A stretch of DNA of 64,000 bases. Origin: Psychrobacter sp. UBA3483. GTDB taxonomy: Bacteria; Pseudomonadota; Gammaproteobacteria; Pseudomonadales; Moraxellaceae. Both the position numbers and the translations under genes were made by a program. The stretch spans positions 1 through 64,000 of the forward strand of contig NZ_DFQS01000043.1 of NCBI RefSeq assembly GCF_002377905.1. The letters are read 5' to 3'. Positions 45,918 through 56,660 of the stretch are shown piece by piece (positions within the stretch are counted from its first letter, which is position 1; every line of letters starts with the position of its first letter). The notes under the pieces were generated by a model. The model was not told the origin of the DNA. It worked only from the letters and a program-made list of their open reading frames with translations, and did not search any database.

Positions 45918-46286
45918 ATGATTCAGGTTGAATCGATGCTGGAAGTTGCAGACAATAGCGGTGCAAGACGAGTTCAGTGCATTAAAGTACTGGGTGGCTC
46001 TCATCGTCGTTATGCATCAGTTGGCGACATTATTAAAGTAACGGTTAAAGAAGCCATTCCGCGTGGTCGTGTTAAAAAAGGCGACGTGATGAATGCAGTA
46101 GTTGTACGTACCAAAAAAGGCGTTCGTCGTCCTGATGGTTCAGTTCTGCGTTTTGATGACAATGCTGCGGTATTGTTGAACCAAAACAAAGCACCGATAG
46201 CAACTCGTATTTTTGGACCGGTAACTCGTGAACTACGTGGTGATCAGTTTATGAAAATTGTATCACTAGCACCAGAAGTATTGTGA
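45918..46286 (+). CDS. rplN: Ribosomal protein L14
   Basis: 122-aa 50S protein at the subunit interface. Start at [22 protein letters not shown], the universal N-terminus; the longer frame from 45849 adds 23 residues foreign to the family. [34 protein letters not shown] is typical. First gene of the spc unit. Confidence 0.98.
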   Translation: MIQVESMLEVADNSGARRVQCIKVLGGSHRRYASVGDIIKVTVKEAIPRGRVKKGDVMNAVVVRTKKGVRRPDGSVLRFDDNAAVLLNQNKAPIATRIFGPVTRELRGDQFMKIVSLAPEVL

Positions 46287-46294
46287 GGTAATCC

Positions 46295-46612
46295 ATGTCA
46301 AAATTACGTAAAGGCGATACAGTTATCGTGATTGCTGGGAAAGACAAAGGCAAGCAAGGTACTGTACAAGCTGTAAAAAACGATCGTATTAAAGTTGAAG
46401 GCATCAACATTGTCACCAAACATCAGAAGCCAAATCAGGCAACTGGTACTGAAGGCGGCATCGTTAAGCAAGAAGCTTTTTTGCATATCTCAAATGTCGC
46501 AATTTTAAATGCGCAAACCCAAAAAGCTGATCGTATTACTTATCAGTTCGGTGAAGACGGCAAGAAACAACGCGTCTATCGTTCGAACGGTGAAGTAGTG
46601 GCGACTGCGTAA
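46295..46612 (+). CDS. rplX: Ribosomal protein L24
   Basis: 105-aa KOW-domain assembly protein: KLRKGDTVIVIAGKDKGKQGTV, then VEGINIVTKHQKPNQATGTEGGIVKQEAFLHISNVAI. Eight bp after rplN. Confidence 0.98.
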   Translation: MSKLRKGDTVIVIAGKDKGKQGTVQAVKNDRIKVEGINIVTKHQKPNQATGTEGGIVKQEAFLHISNVAILNAQTQKADRITYQFGEDGKKQRVYRSNGEVVATA

Positions 46613-46633
46613 GACACTAAGGGTGTAATGGTA

Positions 46634-47170
46634 ATGGCAAGATTAAAATCTTTATATAACGAAGAATTAAAGCAACAAATCAAAGAAGAGCTTGGTTTGG
46701 CGAATGTGATGCAAGTGCCTAAAATCACTAAAATCACACTTAATATGGGTGTGGGCGGCGCGTCTCAAGACAAGAAATTGCTTGAAGGTGCTGTAGCTGA
46801 CATGACCGCTATTGCTGGTCAAAAACCTGTCGTCACCAAAGCGCGCAAATCAGTTGCTGGCTTTAAGATTCGTGAAGAATGGCCAATTGGCTGTAAAGTA
46901 ACGCTACGCGGTGAGCAAATGTACGAATTTTTAGATCGTCTCATTGCCATTGCAATTCCTCGTATTCGTGATTTCCGCGGTTTTTCACCTAAAGCCTTTG
47001 ACGGACGTGGTAACTACTCATTGGGTATCAAAGAACAAATCGTATTCCCAGAAGTAGACTTTGACAAGATTGATCGTATCCGCGGTATGGATGTGACCAT
47101 CACCACGTCAGCTGGTACTGATGAAGAAGGTCGTGCGTTGCTTAAAGCATTCGGCTTCCCATTTAAATAA
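46634..47170 (+). CDS. rplE: Ribosomal protein L5
   Basis: 178-aa protein contacting 5S rRNA and P-site t[19 protein letters not shown] is the conserved N-terminus, so the ATG at 46634 is preferred over 46628, although AAGGG lies closer to the first. [14 protein letters not shown] and [22 protein letters not shown] are diagnostic. Confidence 0.97.
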   Translation: MARLKSLYNEELKQQIKEELGLANVMQVPKITKITLNMGVGGASQDKKLLEGAVADMTAIAGQKPVVTKARKSVAGFKIREEWPIGCKVTLRGEQMYEFLDRLIAIAIPRIRDFRGFSPKAFDGRGNYSLGIKEQIVFPEVDFDKIDRIRGMDVTITTSAGTDEEGRALLKAFGFPFK

Positions 47171-47182
47171 GGTAAAGACGTT

Positions 47183-47488
47183 ATGGCAAAGAAGAGCATG
47201 ATTAACCGCGAATTAAAACGCGAAAAAATGGTTGCTAAATATGCTGAAAAGCGTATTAAGCTAAAAGAAACTATCAATGATATCAACGCATCAGACGAAG
47301 AGCGTATGGAAGCGATGTTAGAGTTACAAGCTCTACCACGTAACGCATCTCCAGTACGTCTGCGCAACCGTTGTGCTATCACTGGTCGTCCTCACGGTTA
47401 CTTCCGCAAGTTTGGCTTATCACGCAATATGCTGCGTGAGCGTGTCATGCAAGGCGATGTGCCTGGTGTTCGTAAAGCAAGCTGGTAA
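47183..47488 (+). CDS. rpsN: Ribosomal protein S14, zinc-free form
   Basis: 101 aa, the long proteobacterial form without CxxC zinc pairs; [30 protein letters not shown] is the conserved C-terminal part. 30S head. Confidence 0.98.
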   Translation: MAKKSMINRELKREKMVAKYAEKRIKLKETINDINASDEERMEAMLELQALPRNASPVRLRNRCAITGRPHGYFRKFGLSRNMLRERVMQGDVPGVRKASW

Positions 47489-47499
47489 GGAGTAACGAT

Positions 47500-47898
47500 A
47501 TGAGTATGCAAGATACCGTTGGGGATATGCTAACCCGTATTCGTAACGCACAAATGGCTAATAAAGTATCGGTAGCAATGCCGAGCTCTAAACTACGTAA
47601 ATCAATCGCTGACCTGTTGGTTAGTGAAGGTTATGTGGCCAGCGCTGTTGTAACTGAGCAAGACAACAATAAAGCAACTTTGACCATCGAATTAAAATAC
47701 TTCGAAGGCAAAGCGGTTATTGAAACGATTCAACGTTATAGCCGTCCTGGTTTACGCCAGCATCGCGGTAAAGACGCTATCCCTACTGTTAAACAAGGTA
47801 TGGGTGTTGCTATCGTATCGACCAGCCAAGGTATCATGAGCGATCGTGCTGCACGCGCTGCTGGTATCGGTGGTGAAATCGTTGCATTCGTTGCCTAA
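47500..47898 (+). CDS. rpsH: Ribosomal protein S8
   Basis: 132-aa primary 16S binder and, in E. coli, repressor of the spc operon. [18 protein letters not shown] and [30 protein letters not shown] are typical. The ATG at 47500 follows AAGGAG. An unusual 194-bp gap separates it from rplF. Confidence 0.98.
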   Translation: MSMQDTVGDMLTRIRNAQMANKVSVAMPSSKLRKSIADLLVSEGYVASAVVTEQDNNKATLTIELKYFEGKAVIETIQRYSRPGLRQHRGKDAIPTVKQGMGVAIVSTSQGIMSDRAARAAGIGGEIVAFVA

Positions 47899-47950
47899 TT
47901 AGCAATCATTGCTATCGGTAACGAGACGATAAAGTCTACTTGATCGTTGT

Positions 47951-48002
47951 TAGGCACTTATCAATTTTATAATAGATATTTTTTAACATTGATAGGTGTC
48001 TA
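47951..48002 (+). other. Long stem-loop between rpsH and rplF
   Basis: TAGGCACTTATCAA (47951-47964) pairs with TTGATAGGTGTCTA (47989-48002) over 14 bp, two of them G-U, with a 24-nt AT-rich loop containing TATAAT. In the middle of the spc operon this is unexpected; it could be an RNA control element or contain a promoter. Confidence 0.55.
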
Positions 48003-48020
48003 ATGCAGTCAATTATGCTA

Positions 48021-48053
48021 AACTAACACGCTTTTTAGCCTGTTAGTTTTTTC
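48021..48053 (+). terminator. Terminator-like hairpin upstream of rplF
   Basis: AACTAACA (48021-48028) pairs with TGTTAGTT (48041-48048), followed by TTTT. It is inside the operon 40 bp before rplF, so it may attenuate rather than end transcription. Confidence 0.5.
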
Positions 48054-48092
48054 GCTAATAAAAGCAAGTTAATTTTTTTAAGGAATATTCCT

Positions 48093-48626
48093 ATGTCTCG
48101 TGTGGCTAAAGCCCCAGTAGCACTGCCTAGCGGCGTAAGTGTTACTTTGAACGATCGGCAGGTCGAAGTTAAAGGCAAAAATGGCAATATGTCTTTACGC
48201 CTGCATGAATTGGTCGAGCTAAAACAGGAAGATGATGCAATTCTTCTCTCACCTGCAGCCGATTCAAAAGAAGCCATGATGCATACTGGCACCATGCGCT
48301 CTTTACTAAACAATTTAGTAATAGGCGTAAATGAAGGTTTTGAAAGACGCCTTCAACTTATTGGTGTTGGTTATCGCGCTCAAGCTACTGGTAATAAAGT
48401 AACGCTAAACGTTGGTTACTCACATCCAGTAGAATATACGCTACCTGAAGGTGTATCAGCTGAAACCCCAACGCAAACTGAAATCGTTTTAAAATCAAAC
48501 GATAAGCAGCAGCTTGGTCAAGCAGCGGCTAATATCCGCGGTTTCCGCCCACCAGAGCCTTATAAAGGTAAAGGTATTCGTTATAGTGACGAGCATGTGA
48601 TTCGCAAAGAAGCCAAGAAAAAATAA
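48093..48626 (+). CDS. rplF: Ribosomal protein L6
   Basis: 177-aa 50S protein near the factor-binding site. Two related domains; [20 protein letters not shown] and [29 protein letters not shown] are diagnostic. Confidence 0.98.
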   Translation: MSRVAKAPVALPSGVSVTLNDRQVEVKGKNGNMSLRLHELVELKQEDDAILLSPAADSKEAMMHTGTMRSLLNNLVIGVNEGFERRLQLIGVGYRAQATGNKVTLNVGYSHPVEYTLPEGVSAETPTQTEIVLKSNDKQQLGQAAANIRGFRPPEPYKGKGIRYSDEHVIRKEAKKK

Positions 48627-48637
48627 GGTGAGTTGAA

Positions 48638-48988
48638 ATGTTTGATAAAAAAGCAGCTCGTCTACGTCGAGCAAAGAAAACCCGTGCACATATCCGTTTT
48701 TTAGGCGTAAATCGCTTAACGGTTAACCGCACCCCAAGACATATTTATGCCCAAATTATCTCTCCAAACGGTGGTGAAGTGATTGCTCAGGCATCTACCT
48801 TAGACAGCAGCTTACGTTCAGGTGCAACTGGTAACGTTGATGCAGCGACGTCTGTGGGCCAATTGATCGCAGAACGCGCAAAAGCAGCTGGTATTACTAA
48901 AGTTGCCTTTGACCGTAGTGGTTTTAAATATCATGGTCGAGTAAAAGCTTTAGCTGAAGCTGCTCGCGAAAACGGATTGGAGTTTTAA
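48638..48988 (+). CDS. rplR: Ribosomal protein L18
   Basis: 116-aa 5S rRNA binder: [33 protein letters not shown], then [26 protein letters not shown]. Follows rplF by 11 bp. Confidence 0.98.
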   Translation: MFDKKAARLRRAKKTRAHIRFLGVNRLTVNRTPRHIYAQIISPNGGEVIAQASTLDSSLRSGATGNVDAATSVGQLIAERAKAAGITKVAFDRSGFKYHGRVKALAEAARENGLEF

Positions 48989-48990
48989 TC

Positions 48991-49506
48991 ATGGCTAGAA
49001 ATGATAAAAATGATAAAAATGAACAGACTGACGGTCTAGTAGAACGCTTAGTTACCGTTGATCGCGTTGCAAAAGTGGTTAAAGGTGGTCGTATTTTCTC
49101 ATTTACTGCGCTAACCGTAGTGGGTGATGGCAATGGCCGTGTTGGTTTTGGTCGTGGTAAAGCACGTGAAGTACCAGCTGCTATTCAAAAAGCACTTGAA
49201 GCTGCTAAGCGCAACATGATTACTGTTGAGCTTGATGGTGCAACATTGTTCCATCCGATCAAAGCACGTCATGGTGCTAGTAAAGTCTACATGCAGCCTG
49301 CATCTGAAGGTACTGGCGTAATCGCCGGTGGCGCAATGCGTGCGGTATTAGAAGTTGCTGGTGTTAAAGACGTTTTAACGAAATCTCATGGTTCTACCAA
49401 CACTGCAAACGTTGTACGTGCAACATTCAACGGTTTACGTGATATGTCAACTCCAGAAAAGATGGCAGCAAAACGTGGTAAATCTGTAGACGAAATCTTG
49501 GGTTAA
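48991..49506 (+). CDS. rpsE: Ribosomal protein S5
   Basis: 171-aa 30S protein important for decoding accuracy. [48 protein letters not shown] contains the dsRBD-like domain; [29 protein letters not shown] follows. A short Asp/Asn/Lys-rich N-terminus is specific to this lineage. Confidence 0.99.
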   Translation: MARNDKNDKNEQTDGLVERLVTVDRVAKVVKGGRIFSFTALTVVGDGNGRVGFGRGKAREVPAAIQKALEAAKRNMITVELDGATLFHPIKARHGASKVYMQPASEGTGVIAGGAMRAVLEVAGVKDVLTKSHGSTNTANVVRATFNGLRDMSTPEKMAAKRGKSVDEILG

Positions 49507-49528
49507 CTTAGAAACTAGGTGAGTTACG

Positions 49529-49708
49529 ATGAAAAAAATGAAAGTCACTCAATTTAAATCGGGTGCCCATCGCCTCAAGAGCCACAAAGCGAGCTTGAAA
49601 GGATTGGGTTTACGCCGTATTGGTCATACTGTTGAAGTAGAAGATACTCCTTCAACGCGCGGTATGGTCAATCGCGTCAACTACATGGTAAAAGTGGAGG
49701 AAGCGTAA
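49529..49708 (+). CDS. rpmD: Ribosomal protein L30
   Basis: 59 aa, found by reading between rpsE and rplO. It begins [20 protein letters not shown] and continues with [33 protein letters not shown], the full L30 fold. The stop overlaps the rplO start (TAATG). Confidence 0.97.
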   Translation: MKKMKVTQFKSGAHRLKSHKASLKGLGLRRIGHTVEVEDTPSTRGMVNRVNYMVKVEEA

Positions 49709-50148
49709 TGGGACTTAGATTAAATGAATTATCACCAGGTGTTGGCGCGAAAAAAACTGCCCAACGTCGTGGTCGTGGTATCGGTTCAGGTCTTGGCAAA
49801 ACTGGTGGTCGCGGTGTAAAAGGTCAGAAATCTCGTTCAGGTTCTAGCATTCGCTCAGGATTTGAAGGCGGTCAAATGCCTTTATATCGTCGCCTACCAA
49901 AATTTGGCTTTACCAGTAAAATGGCAATGACGACTGCTGAAGTTCGTTTGTCTGAACTGAACAAAGTCGAAGGCGATGTGGTTAGCATTGAAACACTAAA
50001 AGCTGCTAACGTTATCCGTCATGACATGAAACGCGTTCGTATTATGTTGTCAGGCGAAGTCACTAAAGCTTATACTTTTAAAGGTATCAAAGTGACTAAA
50101 GGCGCCAAGCAAGCAATCGAAGCTGCTGGTGGTAGCATCGAGGAGTAG
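49708..50148 (+). CDS. rplO: Ribosomal protein L15
   Basis: 146-aa late-assembly 50S protein: the Gly-rich N-terminal arm ([17 protein letters not shown], then [18 protein letters not shown]) and the C-terminal globular part. Four bp before secY. Confidence 0.98.
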   Translation: MGLRLNELSPGVGAKKTAQRRGRGIGSGLGKTGGRGVKGQKSRSGSSIRSGFEGGQMPLYRRLPKFGFTSKMAMTTAEVRLSELNKVEGDVVSIETLKAANVIRHDMKRVRIMLSGEVTKAYTFKGIKVTKGAKQAIEAAGGSIEE

Positions 50149-50152
50149 TAAC

Positions 50153-51499
50153 GTGTCAAAACAATCAATGTCATCGACTGGTATACCGCTCAATCCATTT
50201 GCCTTTATACGCAAGTATGATGAGTTATGGACGCGTTTATTATTCTTAATCGGCGCATTGATTGTTTATCGTTTAGGGTCACATATCCCTGTACCGGGTA
50301 TCAATCCGGTTAACTTGGCTGATCTGTTTTCGCGCAACGAAAATACCATTTTGAGCATGTTTAACATGTTCTCAGGTGGTGCACTAGAACGTATGTCCAT
50401 CATGGCACTTGGCATCATGCCATATATTTCAGCATCTATTATCGTTCAGATGATGTCTGCGGTATTGCCATCGCTTGAAGCCCTCAAAAAAGAAGGCGAA
50501 GCGGGACGACGTAAGCTAAACAAGTACACCCGTCAAGGGACACTTGCATTGGCACTAGTACAGTCATTAGGAATGTGTGCTGGCTTAATCAGTCAGAATC
50601 TTACCTTATCTACTGGTTTGACTTTTTATATTCCAGCGGTTACCTCATTGGTAGCAGGCGCTATGTTCTTAATGTGGCTCGGTGAGCAGATTACAGAACG
50701 CGGCGTGGGTAATGGTATCTCAATGCTCATCTTTGCGAGTATTGTGGCTGGTACGCCAGGTATGATTTCGCAATCTATCGAACAGGTCAATCAAGGACAG
50801 ATGAACTTGATTGTGCTTTTTATCTTTGTATTGCTAGGCATCGCAGTGACTGCTGGTATCGTTTATATTGAACGTGCCCAGCGCCGTGTCCCAGTAAACT
50901 ATGCGCAGAAGCAACAACAAGGTCGCAAAATTTACGCTCAGCAGCAGTCGCATTTGCCGTTGAAGCTGAATATGGCAGGGGTTATTCCCGCTATTTTTGC
51001 CAGCTCGTTGTTGTTGTTTCCAGCAAGTTTGGGGCAGTGGGTTGGTCAATCGGCTGATCCTACTTTTACACAAAAGATATTACAAAATATGGCACTGGTG
51101 TTGTCTCCAGGGCAGCCGCTGTATTTGGTTCTGTTTGGCGCAATGATTATTTTCTTCTGTTACTTTTACACGGCATTGGTATTTAGTCCGCGTGAAGTTG
51201 CTGAAAACCTTAAACGTAGTGGTGCGTATATCCCAGGTATTCGCCCCGGACAACAAACTCAGCGTTACCTTGATCATGTATTAAACCGACTGACCTTTAT
51301 TGGCGCGATGTATATGACGGTTATTTGTTTAATGCCAATGGTCGTGCAGTCATCGTTTGGTGTACCGTTTCAACTCGGTGGTACGTCATTACTGATTATG
51401 GTGGTTGTGGTAATGGACTTCATTTCGCAAATCCAAGCGCATTTGATGACCCATCAATATCATGATCAGACGTTAATTCAATCGCCCACTCAACCTTAA
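50153..51499 (+). CDS. secY: Protein translocase subunit SecY
   Basis: Channel of the Sec translocon, 448 aa with ten membrane helices. Start at a GTG with GAGGAG 7-14 bp upstream, giving [14 protein letters not shown]; the open frame extends further upstream into rplO. The plug-region [40 protein letters not shown], the fourth and fifth cytoplasmic loops with [10 protein letters not shown] and [13 protein letters not shown] are present. It lies in the usual rplO-secY-rpmJ order. Confidence 0.98.
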   Translation: MSKQSMSSTGIPLNPFAFIRKYDELWTRLLFLIGALIVYRLGSHIPVPGINPVNLADLFSRNENTILSMFNMFSGGALERMSIMALGIMPYISASIIVQMMSAVLPSLEALKKEGEAGRRKLNKYTRQGTLALALVQSLGMCAGLISQNLTLSTGLTFYIPAVTSLVAGAMFLMWLGEQITERGVGNGISMLIFASIVAGTPGMISQSIEQVNQGQMNLIVLFIFVLLGIAVTAGIVYIERAQRRVPVNYAQKQQQGRKIYAQQQSHLPLKLNMAGVIPAIFASSLLLFPASLGQWVGQSADPTFTQKILQNMALVLSPGQPLYLVLFGAMIIFFCYFYTALVFSPREVAENLKRSGAYIPGIRPGQQTQRYLDHVLNRLTFIGAMYMTVICLMPMVVQSSFGVPFQLGGTSLLIMVVVVMDFISQIQAHLMTHQYHDQTLIQSPTQP

Positions 51500-51531
51500 A
51501 TGAGCGGTACGATATCTCAAAGGAGTATGCT

Positions 51532-51648
51532 ATGAAAGTTCAAGCATCAGTTAAGAAGATTTGTGGTAGCTGTAAAGTTGTGCGCCGTAAAGGCCGTGTA
51601 CATGTTATTTGTACCGCAGAACCTCGCCACAAGCAACGTCAAGGTTAA
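51532..51648 (+). CDS. rpmJ: Ribosomal protein L36
   Basis: 38 aa, too short for most gene finders. Zinc ligands C11, C14, C27 and H33 (KICGSCKVV, then [13 protein letters not shown]) mark the zinc-binding form. Starts after AAGGAG; follows secY by 32 bp. Confidence 0.97.
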   Translation: MKVQASVKKICGSCKVVRRKGRVHVICTAEPRHKQRQG

Positions 51649-51710
51649 TGTTTTAAAGACATAAAGCGTCACGCTTATTGGATTTATACAATTAATACTT
51701 GAAAAATGAC

Positions 51711-51732
51711 GGCGGATGCGATATCATCCGCC
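51711..51732 (+). other. Hairpin between rpmJ and rpsM
   Basis: GGCGGATG (51711-51718) and CATCCGCC (51725-51732) pair perfectly; no T-run follows. It lies in the 254-bp gap that should hold the alpha operon promoter; a weak candidate (TTGCCG followed by TTATAA after 18 bp) lies just downstream. Confidence 0.55.
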
Positions 51733-51902
51733 ACTTGCCGTAGTTTATGCAAAATCTTTTATAAAATGGTCAATGAATAGGCTTGTTATCAAGTTGAAGC
51801 AGCGATAATAATTATAAAAGCTTTGGTATCGACAGCAACAAATCTGAAGAATACCCCCTTATTCAAACAATAAGGATATTTTTCTTTAATGGAGAGAAAT
51901 CA

Positions 51903-52259
51903 ATGGCTCGTATTGCCGGCGTAAACATTCCGGATAATAAGCATGCTGTTATTTCACTAACTTATATCTTTGGTATAGGTCGTACCACTGCTCAGAAAAT
52001 CTTAGAAGCAGTTGGCATTGCCCCTACTACTAAAGTTAGCCAGTTAGATGATACACAGTTAGATGCTATCCGTGCACAAGTTGCAAATTACATGACTGAA
52101 GGTGATCTTCGTCGTGAAGTGTCAATGAATATCAAGCGCTTGGTTGATCTTGGTTGTTACCGTGGCATCCGCCATCGCCGTAACCTACCAGTTAGAGGTC
52201 AGAACACCAAGAACAACGCTCGTACTCGTAAGGGTCCGACACGCCCTCTCAAAAGATAA
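51903..52259 (+). CDS. rpsM: Ribosomal protein S13
   Basis: 118-aa 30S head protein contacting P-site t[36 protein letters not shown] and the C-terminal [20 protein letters not shown]. First gene of the alpha unit. Confidence 0.98.
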   Translation: MARIAGVNIPDNKHAVISLTYIFGIGRTTAQKILEAVGIAPTTKVSQLDDTQLDAIRAQVANYMTEGDLRREVSMNIKRLVDLGCYRGIRHRRNLPVRGQNTKNNARTRKGPTRPLKR

Positions 52260-52279
52260 TTAACTTAGGAAGCTAAAAG

Positions 52280-52669
52280 ATGGCTAAAGACACTCGTAGT
52301 CGCAAAAAAGTGACTCGTCGTTCAGTATCGGAGGGCGTTGCCCATATCCATGCGTCTTTTAATAACACCATTGTTACGATTACCGATCGTCAAGGTAATG
52401 CACTGGCTTGGGCCACTTCAGGTGGACAAGGCTTCCGTGGTTCACGTAAATCTACACCATTTGCCGCTCAGGTTGCAGCTGAAGTCGCTGGTAAAGCGGC
52501 TCAAGAATATGGTGTTAAGAATATCGACGTTTTGGTTAAAGGACCAGGACCGGGTCGTGAGTCTGCGGTAAGAGCACTTGGTGCATTGGGTTATAAAGTT
52601 AACAGCATCTCTGATGTAACCCCAATCCCACACAATGGTTGCCGTGCGCCGAAAAAGCGCCGCGTCTAA
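52280..52669 (+). CDS. rpsK: Ribosomal protein S11
   Basis: 129-aa 30S platform protein: [46 protein letters not shown] and [18 protein letters not shown]. Confidence 0.98.
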   Translation: MAKDTRSRKKVTRRSVSEGVAHIHASFNNTIVTITDRQGNALAWATSGGQGFRGSRKSTPFAAQVAAEVAGKAAQEYGVKNIDVLVKGPGPGRESAVRALGALGYKVNSISDVTPIPHNGCRAPKKRRV

Positions 52670-52717
52670 TATTAAAGACGAAGCTTTTTATCATAAGAGC
52701 TTATAGGAGACATAACA

Positions 52718-53359
52718 ATGGCCCGTTATATTGGACCAAAACTCAAATTATCACGTCGTGAAGGTACAGACTTAGGCCTTAAGTCTGGTGTTAAACCATA
52801 TGACGTAAAAACGAAAAAAGCGGCTCGTCCACCTGGTCAACATGGTGTCAGTCGTAATAAGAGCTCAGAATACTCTCTACAGTTACGTGAAAAACAAAAA
52901 GTTAAGCGTATCTACGGTGTACTAGAGCGCCAGTTTGCTAACTACTATAAAGAAGCTGCTCGTAAGCGTGGCGCTACTGGTGAAAACCTGTTAGCAATGC
53001 TTGAGAGTCGCCTTGATAACGTCGTTTATCGCATGGGCTTTGGCTCAACTCGCGCTGAAGCACGTCAGCTAGTTAGCCATCGCACTGTGATGGTTAAAAA
53101 AGCTGGTCGTGATGAGTTTGTTCGTGTGAACATTCCATCAATTCAGTTGCAAGATGGTGATGTCGTCGCTATCCGTGAGAAGTCTCGCGAACAACTACGT
53201 ATTAAAAACGCTATTGAACTAGCGACACAACGTGGTATTCCAGAATGGCTAGATGTTGACCACAGCAAACTACAAGGCACGTTTAAACAAGCGCCTGATC
53301 GCATTGATCTACCTGCTGAAATCAACGAAAGCTTGATCGTTGAGCTATACTCTAAGTAA
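52718..53359 (+). CDS. rpsD: Ribosomal protein S4
   Basis: 213-aa primary 16S binder, zinc-free form (no N-terminal cysteines): [23 protein letters not shown], then the S4 domain [29 protein letters not shown]. In E. coli it represses the alpha operon; whether this happens here is not shown by the sequence. Confidence 0.98.
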   Translation: MARYIGPKLKLSRREGTDLGLKSGVKPYDVKTKKAARPPGQHGVSRNKSSEYSLQLREKQKVKRIYGVLERQFANYYKEAARKRGATGENLLAMLESRLDNVVYRMGFGSTRAEARQLVSHRTVMVKKAGRDEFVRVNIPSIQLQDGDVVAIREKSREQLRIKNAIELATQRGIPEWLDVDHSKLQGTFKQAPDRIDLPAEINESLIVELYSK

Positions 53360-53440
53360 GTAACGTACTGCTCGATGTTATAAAAATAGCATTGAGCAAT
53401 TGACGTTAATTAAACCAGTTTAATAAATCGAGGTGACATC

Positions 53441-54448
53441 ATGATGCTAAGTGCAACTGAGTTTCTAACGCCGAACGCCATTAACGTGGATACGGTTAAT
53501 GAAACGATTGCGAAAGTCACGCTCGAACCGTTAGAACGCGGCTTTGGGCATACCTTAGGGAATGCCTTACGTCGCATCTTGTTATCTTCATTACCTGGTG
53601 CTGCAGTCATTGAAGCGGAGATTGATGGTGTTGACCATGAATACTCAACGCTTGAAGGACTACAAGAAGACGTACTTGACTTGCTTTTGAATTTAAAAGG
53701 CTTGGCAATTACCCTTCATGACCAAAATGAAGTATTCTTGACCTTGGATAAACAAGGTCCAGGCACTATTACTGCTGCAGACATCACGTTGCCGCATAAT
53801 GTCGACATTATCAATCCAGAATTGGTATTGGGTACATTAAGCGACCGTGGCCATCTTAAGATGCGTCTGCGTGTGGTAATGGGTCGTGGATATGAGCCAG
53901 CAAACCAGCGCCGTGAAGATGGTGACACTAAAGCGATTGGACGCTTGAAGCTTGATGCAAGCTTTAGCCCAGTACTACGTGTTGCTTATCAGGTTGAGAA
54001 CGCACGTGTAGAACAACGTACCGATCTTGATCGTCTTATCATCGAGCTTGAAACTAATGGCACTATCGATCCAGAAGAAGCAATTCGTAAAGCAGCCACT
54101 ATTTTACAACAACAGATTTCTATCTTTGTTGACCTAGAAGCTGAAGAAGCGCCTGAGCCTGTGAAAGAAAAAGAAGAGGTTGATCCGGTGCTATTACGCC
54201 CTGTGGACGATCTTGAACTAACGGTTCGCTCAGCCAACTGCTTGAAAGCTGAAAACATTTACTATATCGGTGATTTGGTACAGCGTTCAGAGACTGAACT
54301 ACTAAAAACCCCAAATCTTGGTAAGAAATCATTGACCGAAATCAAAGACGTATTAGCGTCTAAAGATTTAGAGCTCGGTATGCGCCTAGACAACTGGCCA
54401 CCAGCTGACCTTCGTGTCGATGATCGCTTTTCTTATCGTAGCCGTTAA
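53441..54448 (+). CDS. rpoA: DNA-directed RNA polymerase subunit alpha
   Basis: 335 aa. The N-terminal dimerisation domain has [29 protein letters not shown] and the C-terminal domain the UP-element/activator-binding [42 protein letters not shown]. An acidic linker ([19 protein letters not shown]) joins them. Start at 53441 or the adjacent ATG at 53444 after GAGGTG. Confidence 0.98.
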   Translation: MMLSATEFLTPNAINVDTVNETIAKVTLEPLERGFGHTLGNALRRILLSSLPGAAVIEAEIDGVDHEYSTLEGLQEDVLDLLLNLKGLAITLHDQNEVFLTLDKQGPGTITAADITLPHNVDIINPELVLGTLSDRGHLKMRLRVVMGRGYEPANQRREDGDTKAIGRLKLDASFSPVLRVAYQVENARVEQRTDLDRLIIELETNGTIDPEEAIRKAATILQQQISIFVDLEAEEAPEPVKEKEEVDPVLLRPVDDLELTVRSANCLKAENIYYIGDLVQRSETELLKTPNLGKKSLTEIKDVLASKDLELGMRLDNWPPADLRVDDRFSYRSR

Positions 54449-54467
54449 ACTTTAAGGATTTTTGACT

Positions 54468-54827
54468 ATGCGCCATCGTAAGAGTGGAGTCAAGCTGGGT
54501 CGTACCGGCAGTCATCGTAAGGCAATGTTTCAGAACATGACTAACTCATTATTTGAGCATGAACTGATCAAAACAACTTTACCAAAAGCAAAAGAATTGC
54601 GCCGTGTTGCTGAGCCATTAATCACTTTGGCTAAAGAAGACAGCGTTGCTAATCGCCGTTTGGCATTTAGCCGTATGCGTAGCAAAACTATGGTAGGCAA
54701 ACTATTTGGCACGTTAGGTCCTCGTTACCAAACTCGTCCAGGTGGTTATTTGCGTATCGTAAAATGCGGTTACCGTGATGGTGACAATGCGCCAATGGCT
54801 TATGTAGAATTGGTTGATCGTGACTAA
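54468..54827 (+). CDS. rplQ: Ribosomal protein L17
   Basis: 119-aa exit-tunnel protein. [24 protein letters not shown] is the universal N-terminus, so the ATG at 54468 is used rather than the TTG at 54462. Last gene of the ribosomal block; terminator follows. Confidence 0.98.
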   Translation: MRHRKSGVKLGRTGSHRKAMFQNMTNSLFEHELIKTTLPKAKELRRVAEPLITLAKEDSVANRRLAFSRMRSKTMVGKLFGTLGPRYQTRPGGYLRIVKCGYRDGDNAPMAYVELVDRD

Positions 54828-54849
54828 TTTTATACGCTCATTGTATAAT

Positions 54850-54882
54850 TAAAAAAGCTCCAATAATTTGGAGCTTTTTTTA
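54850..54882. terminator. Terminator of the alpha operon
   Basis: AAAAAAGCTCCAA and its complement TTTGGAGCTTTTTT form a strong hairpin with T-runs on both strands between convergent rplQ and the YciO-like gene. Confidence 0.92.
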
Positions 54883-54908
54883 TGCCTTTTATTTATAAAA
54901 GCTATTAT

Positions 54909-55529
54909 TTATGGCACTAGTGAGCTGACGTCAGCCGCGCCTTGTCTGATGATTTCAGGCTGATTGCTGGTCATATCGACGATGGTAGTCAATTTTGTGG
55001 TTTTAATACCCGCATTGATTAGACCATCTAATTGACTACCTAGCAAGTCTTCGATTTCAAAGGGATCGTCCAATATGTCATCGCGGTGCGGCAATATGAG
55101 TGAACTGGTCAATATAGGCTCATCCATCGCTGCTAAAAGTGCTTGTGCAATAGGGTTACTGGGCACGCGAATACCAATGGTTTTTTTCTTAGGATGCGCC
55201 AACTTCTTAGGTACATCTTTGGTGGCGTTTAAAATAAAGGTAATCGGTGCCGGCGTAAGCGCTTTTAGCTGTTTAAATTGCACATTGTCCACCGTTGCAT
55301 AGTTGGCAATTTCACTTAAATCGCGACATAACAAGGTAAATTGATGCTTATCATCAAGCTCGCGGATGTGTTTAAGCTTTTCTAGTGCATCTTTAGCGCC
55401 TAAGCGGCAGCCAAACGCATAACTGGTATCGGTAGGATAGATAAGTAATTGGTCGTTACGTAATAAATCTGCCGCTTGTTCGATAAGCCGCGGTTGTGGG
55501 TTGTCCGGATGAATGTAAAATACTTGCAT
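54909..55529 (-). CDS. YciO-like Sua5/TsaC-fold protein
   Basis: 206-aa protein of the YrdC domain family. LRNDQLLIYPTDTSYAFGCRLGAKDALEKLKHIRELDDKHQFTLLCRDLSEI carries the nucleotide and threonine-binding KxR-type region; KTIGIRVPSNPIAQALL and PILTSSLILP follow. Length and the ILTSSLILP variant match YciO rather than TsaC, so synthesis of threonylcarbamoyl-AMP for tRNA t6A is not assured; YciO may have weak or different activity. Convergent with rplQ. Confidence 0.85.
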   Translation of the reverse strand: MQVFYIHPDNPQPRLIEQAADLLRNDQLLIYPTDTSYAFGCRLGAKDALEKLKHIRELDDKHQFTLLCRDLSEIANYATVDNVQFKQLKALTPAPITFILNATKDVPKKLAHPKKKTIGIRVPSNPIAQALLAAMDEPILTSSLILPHRDDILDDPFEIEDLLGSQLDGLINAGIKTTKLTTIVDMTSNQPEIIRQGAADVSSLVP

Positions 55530-55769
55530 GATTTTTCCTTATTTTATAATTATAGAGTGCTTCATACGCATTTTTTAAAAAATAGAATGTTTTGTTTTTT
55601 GGCGTATCTCTCTGACTGCCTCAAAAGATTACGCTACTACTTAATCAGTATAACGCAAAGTAAATATAAGTTTATTAGCAAGGCGTTACGGTGAGTAGGG
55701 AAACGTTAACGCTATAGTTGTGGACCGCTTTCGATAGGAAATACATATCTAGAGAGCAGTTTTTCATCG

Positions 55770-56474
55770 CTAATTAGCAGTACAAATCGTTAATAATGCC
55801 TGCAATAATATTTTGGCATCATGTGGTATGGTGTGAGGTGCGGCTATATATGCTTTGGCCTGCCGATAAACGTCCTGCGCAAAGGTGCTGGTACTGGTAT
55901 CAAAGGTGGCAAACAAATTGTCTTGCGAGACTTGAAAAGAACGCCCGCACGCTAAAGTAAATAAACACTCTAACGCTTGTGGTTTGATTTCTACACGCTC
56001 AAATGCTTGTTGTTGAGCCTCGGTGCGCCCATCAGGTGCATACCAGTAGCCAAAGTCAGAGAGCTGTCTACGGCGTTCACCTGCAATAAAAAAATGGCTA
56101 CACTCATGCAATCCGCTTTGAAAGAAACCATGGGCAAATTCAATACGTGCTGGCTGATTGGCTTTGGCAGGAAAATACTCTGGTTCGCCGGCGCCCCGTA
56201 CTAGGATAACGTGCTGATGGGCAAATAGCGTATTAAAGAGACTTATCAGCCAATCGGTCGCTGCTTTTTCATTCTCACCAAGCGTGTTGATATTTTCAGC
56301 ATGGATGATTTTCTGCCATTGTTTTGACAGTGCGTTTAACTGCATCTCTGAAATAGAGCTCAAAAACTCAGGTGGCTCTTTGGTTTCTAAAGTATTTAAA
56401 CGATGTAGCAAACGTTTTGCGTCAGAGCCAGAAAGCAAAATGGAGAAGTCAGGATCAACAGCAGGCGATATCAT
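55770..56474 (-). CDS. epmC: Elongation factor P hydroxylase
   Basis: YfcM-like iron enzyme that hydroxylates the lysylated lysine of EF-P, the last step of the EpmABC pathway. The family core begins near residue 80: FNTLFAHQHVILVRGAGEPEYFPA, RIEFAHGFFQSGLHECSHFFIAGERRRQLSDFGYWYAPDGR (metal-binding HExxH-like HECSH), then FERVEIKPQALECLFTLACG and VSQDNL. At 234 aa it is about 50 residues longer than E. coli EpmC, all in the N-terminal part, where no other domain is recognised. A downstream start is possible, but no clear ribosome-binding site decides. Confidence 0.92.
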   Translation of the reverse strand: MISPAVDPDFSILLSGSDAKRLLHRLNTLETKEPPEFLSSISEMQLNALSKQWQKIIHAENINTLGENEKAATDWLISLFNTLFAHQHVILVRGAGEPEYFPAKANQPARIEFAHGFFQSGLHECSHFFIAGERRRQLSDFGYWYAPDGRTEAQQQAFERVEIKPQALECLFTLACGRSFQVSQDNLFATFDTSTSTFAQDVYRQAKAYIAAPHTIPHDAKILLQALLTICTAN

Positions 56475-56660
56475 ATGAATATATTAACCAAATAAAAAGG
56501 TAGAGCGCGTGATTTGCAACGCGAGCAAGCTAAGGTAAATGCAAACTTAATAGGAAAATACATACCAAGAATCTTAACATACTAGCCCTAGCGCTTATCG
56601 ACGCTTTCCGTTAGTATGGCAGGCAATATTATACACCGTTTTTGATGAATGAGGCCGCGC

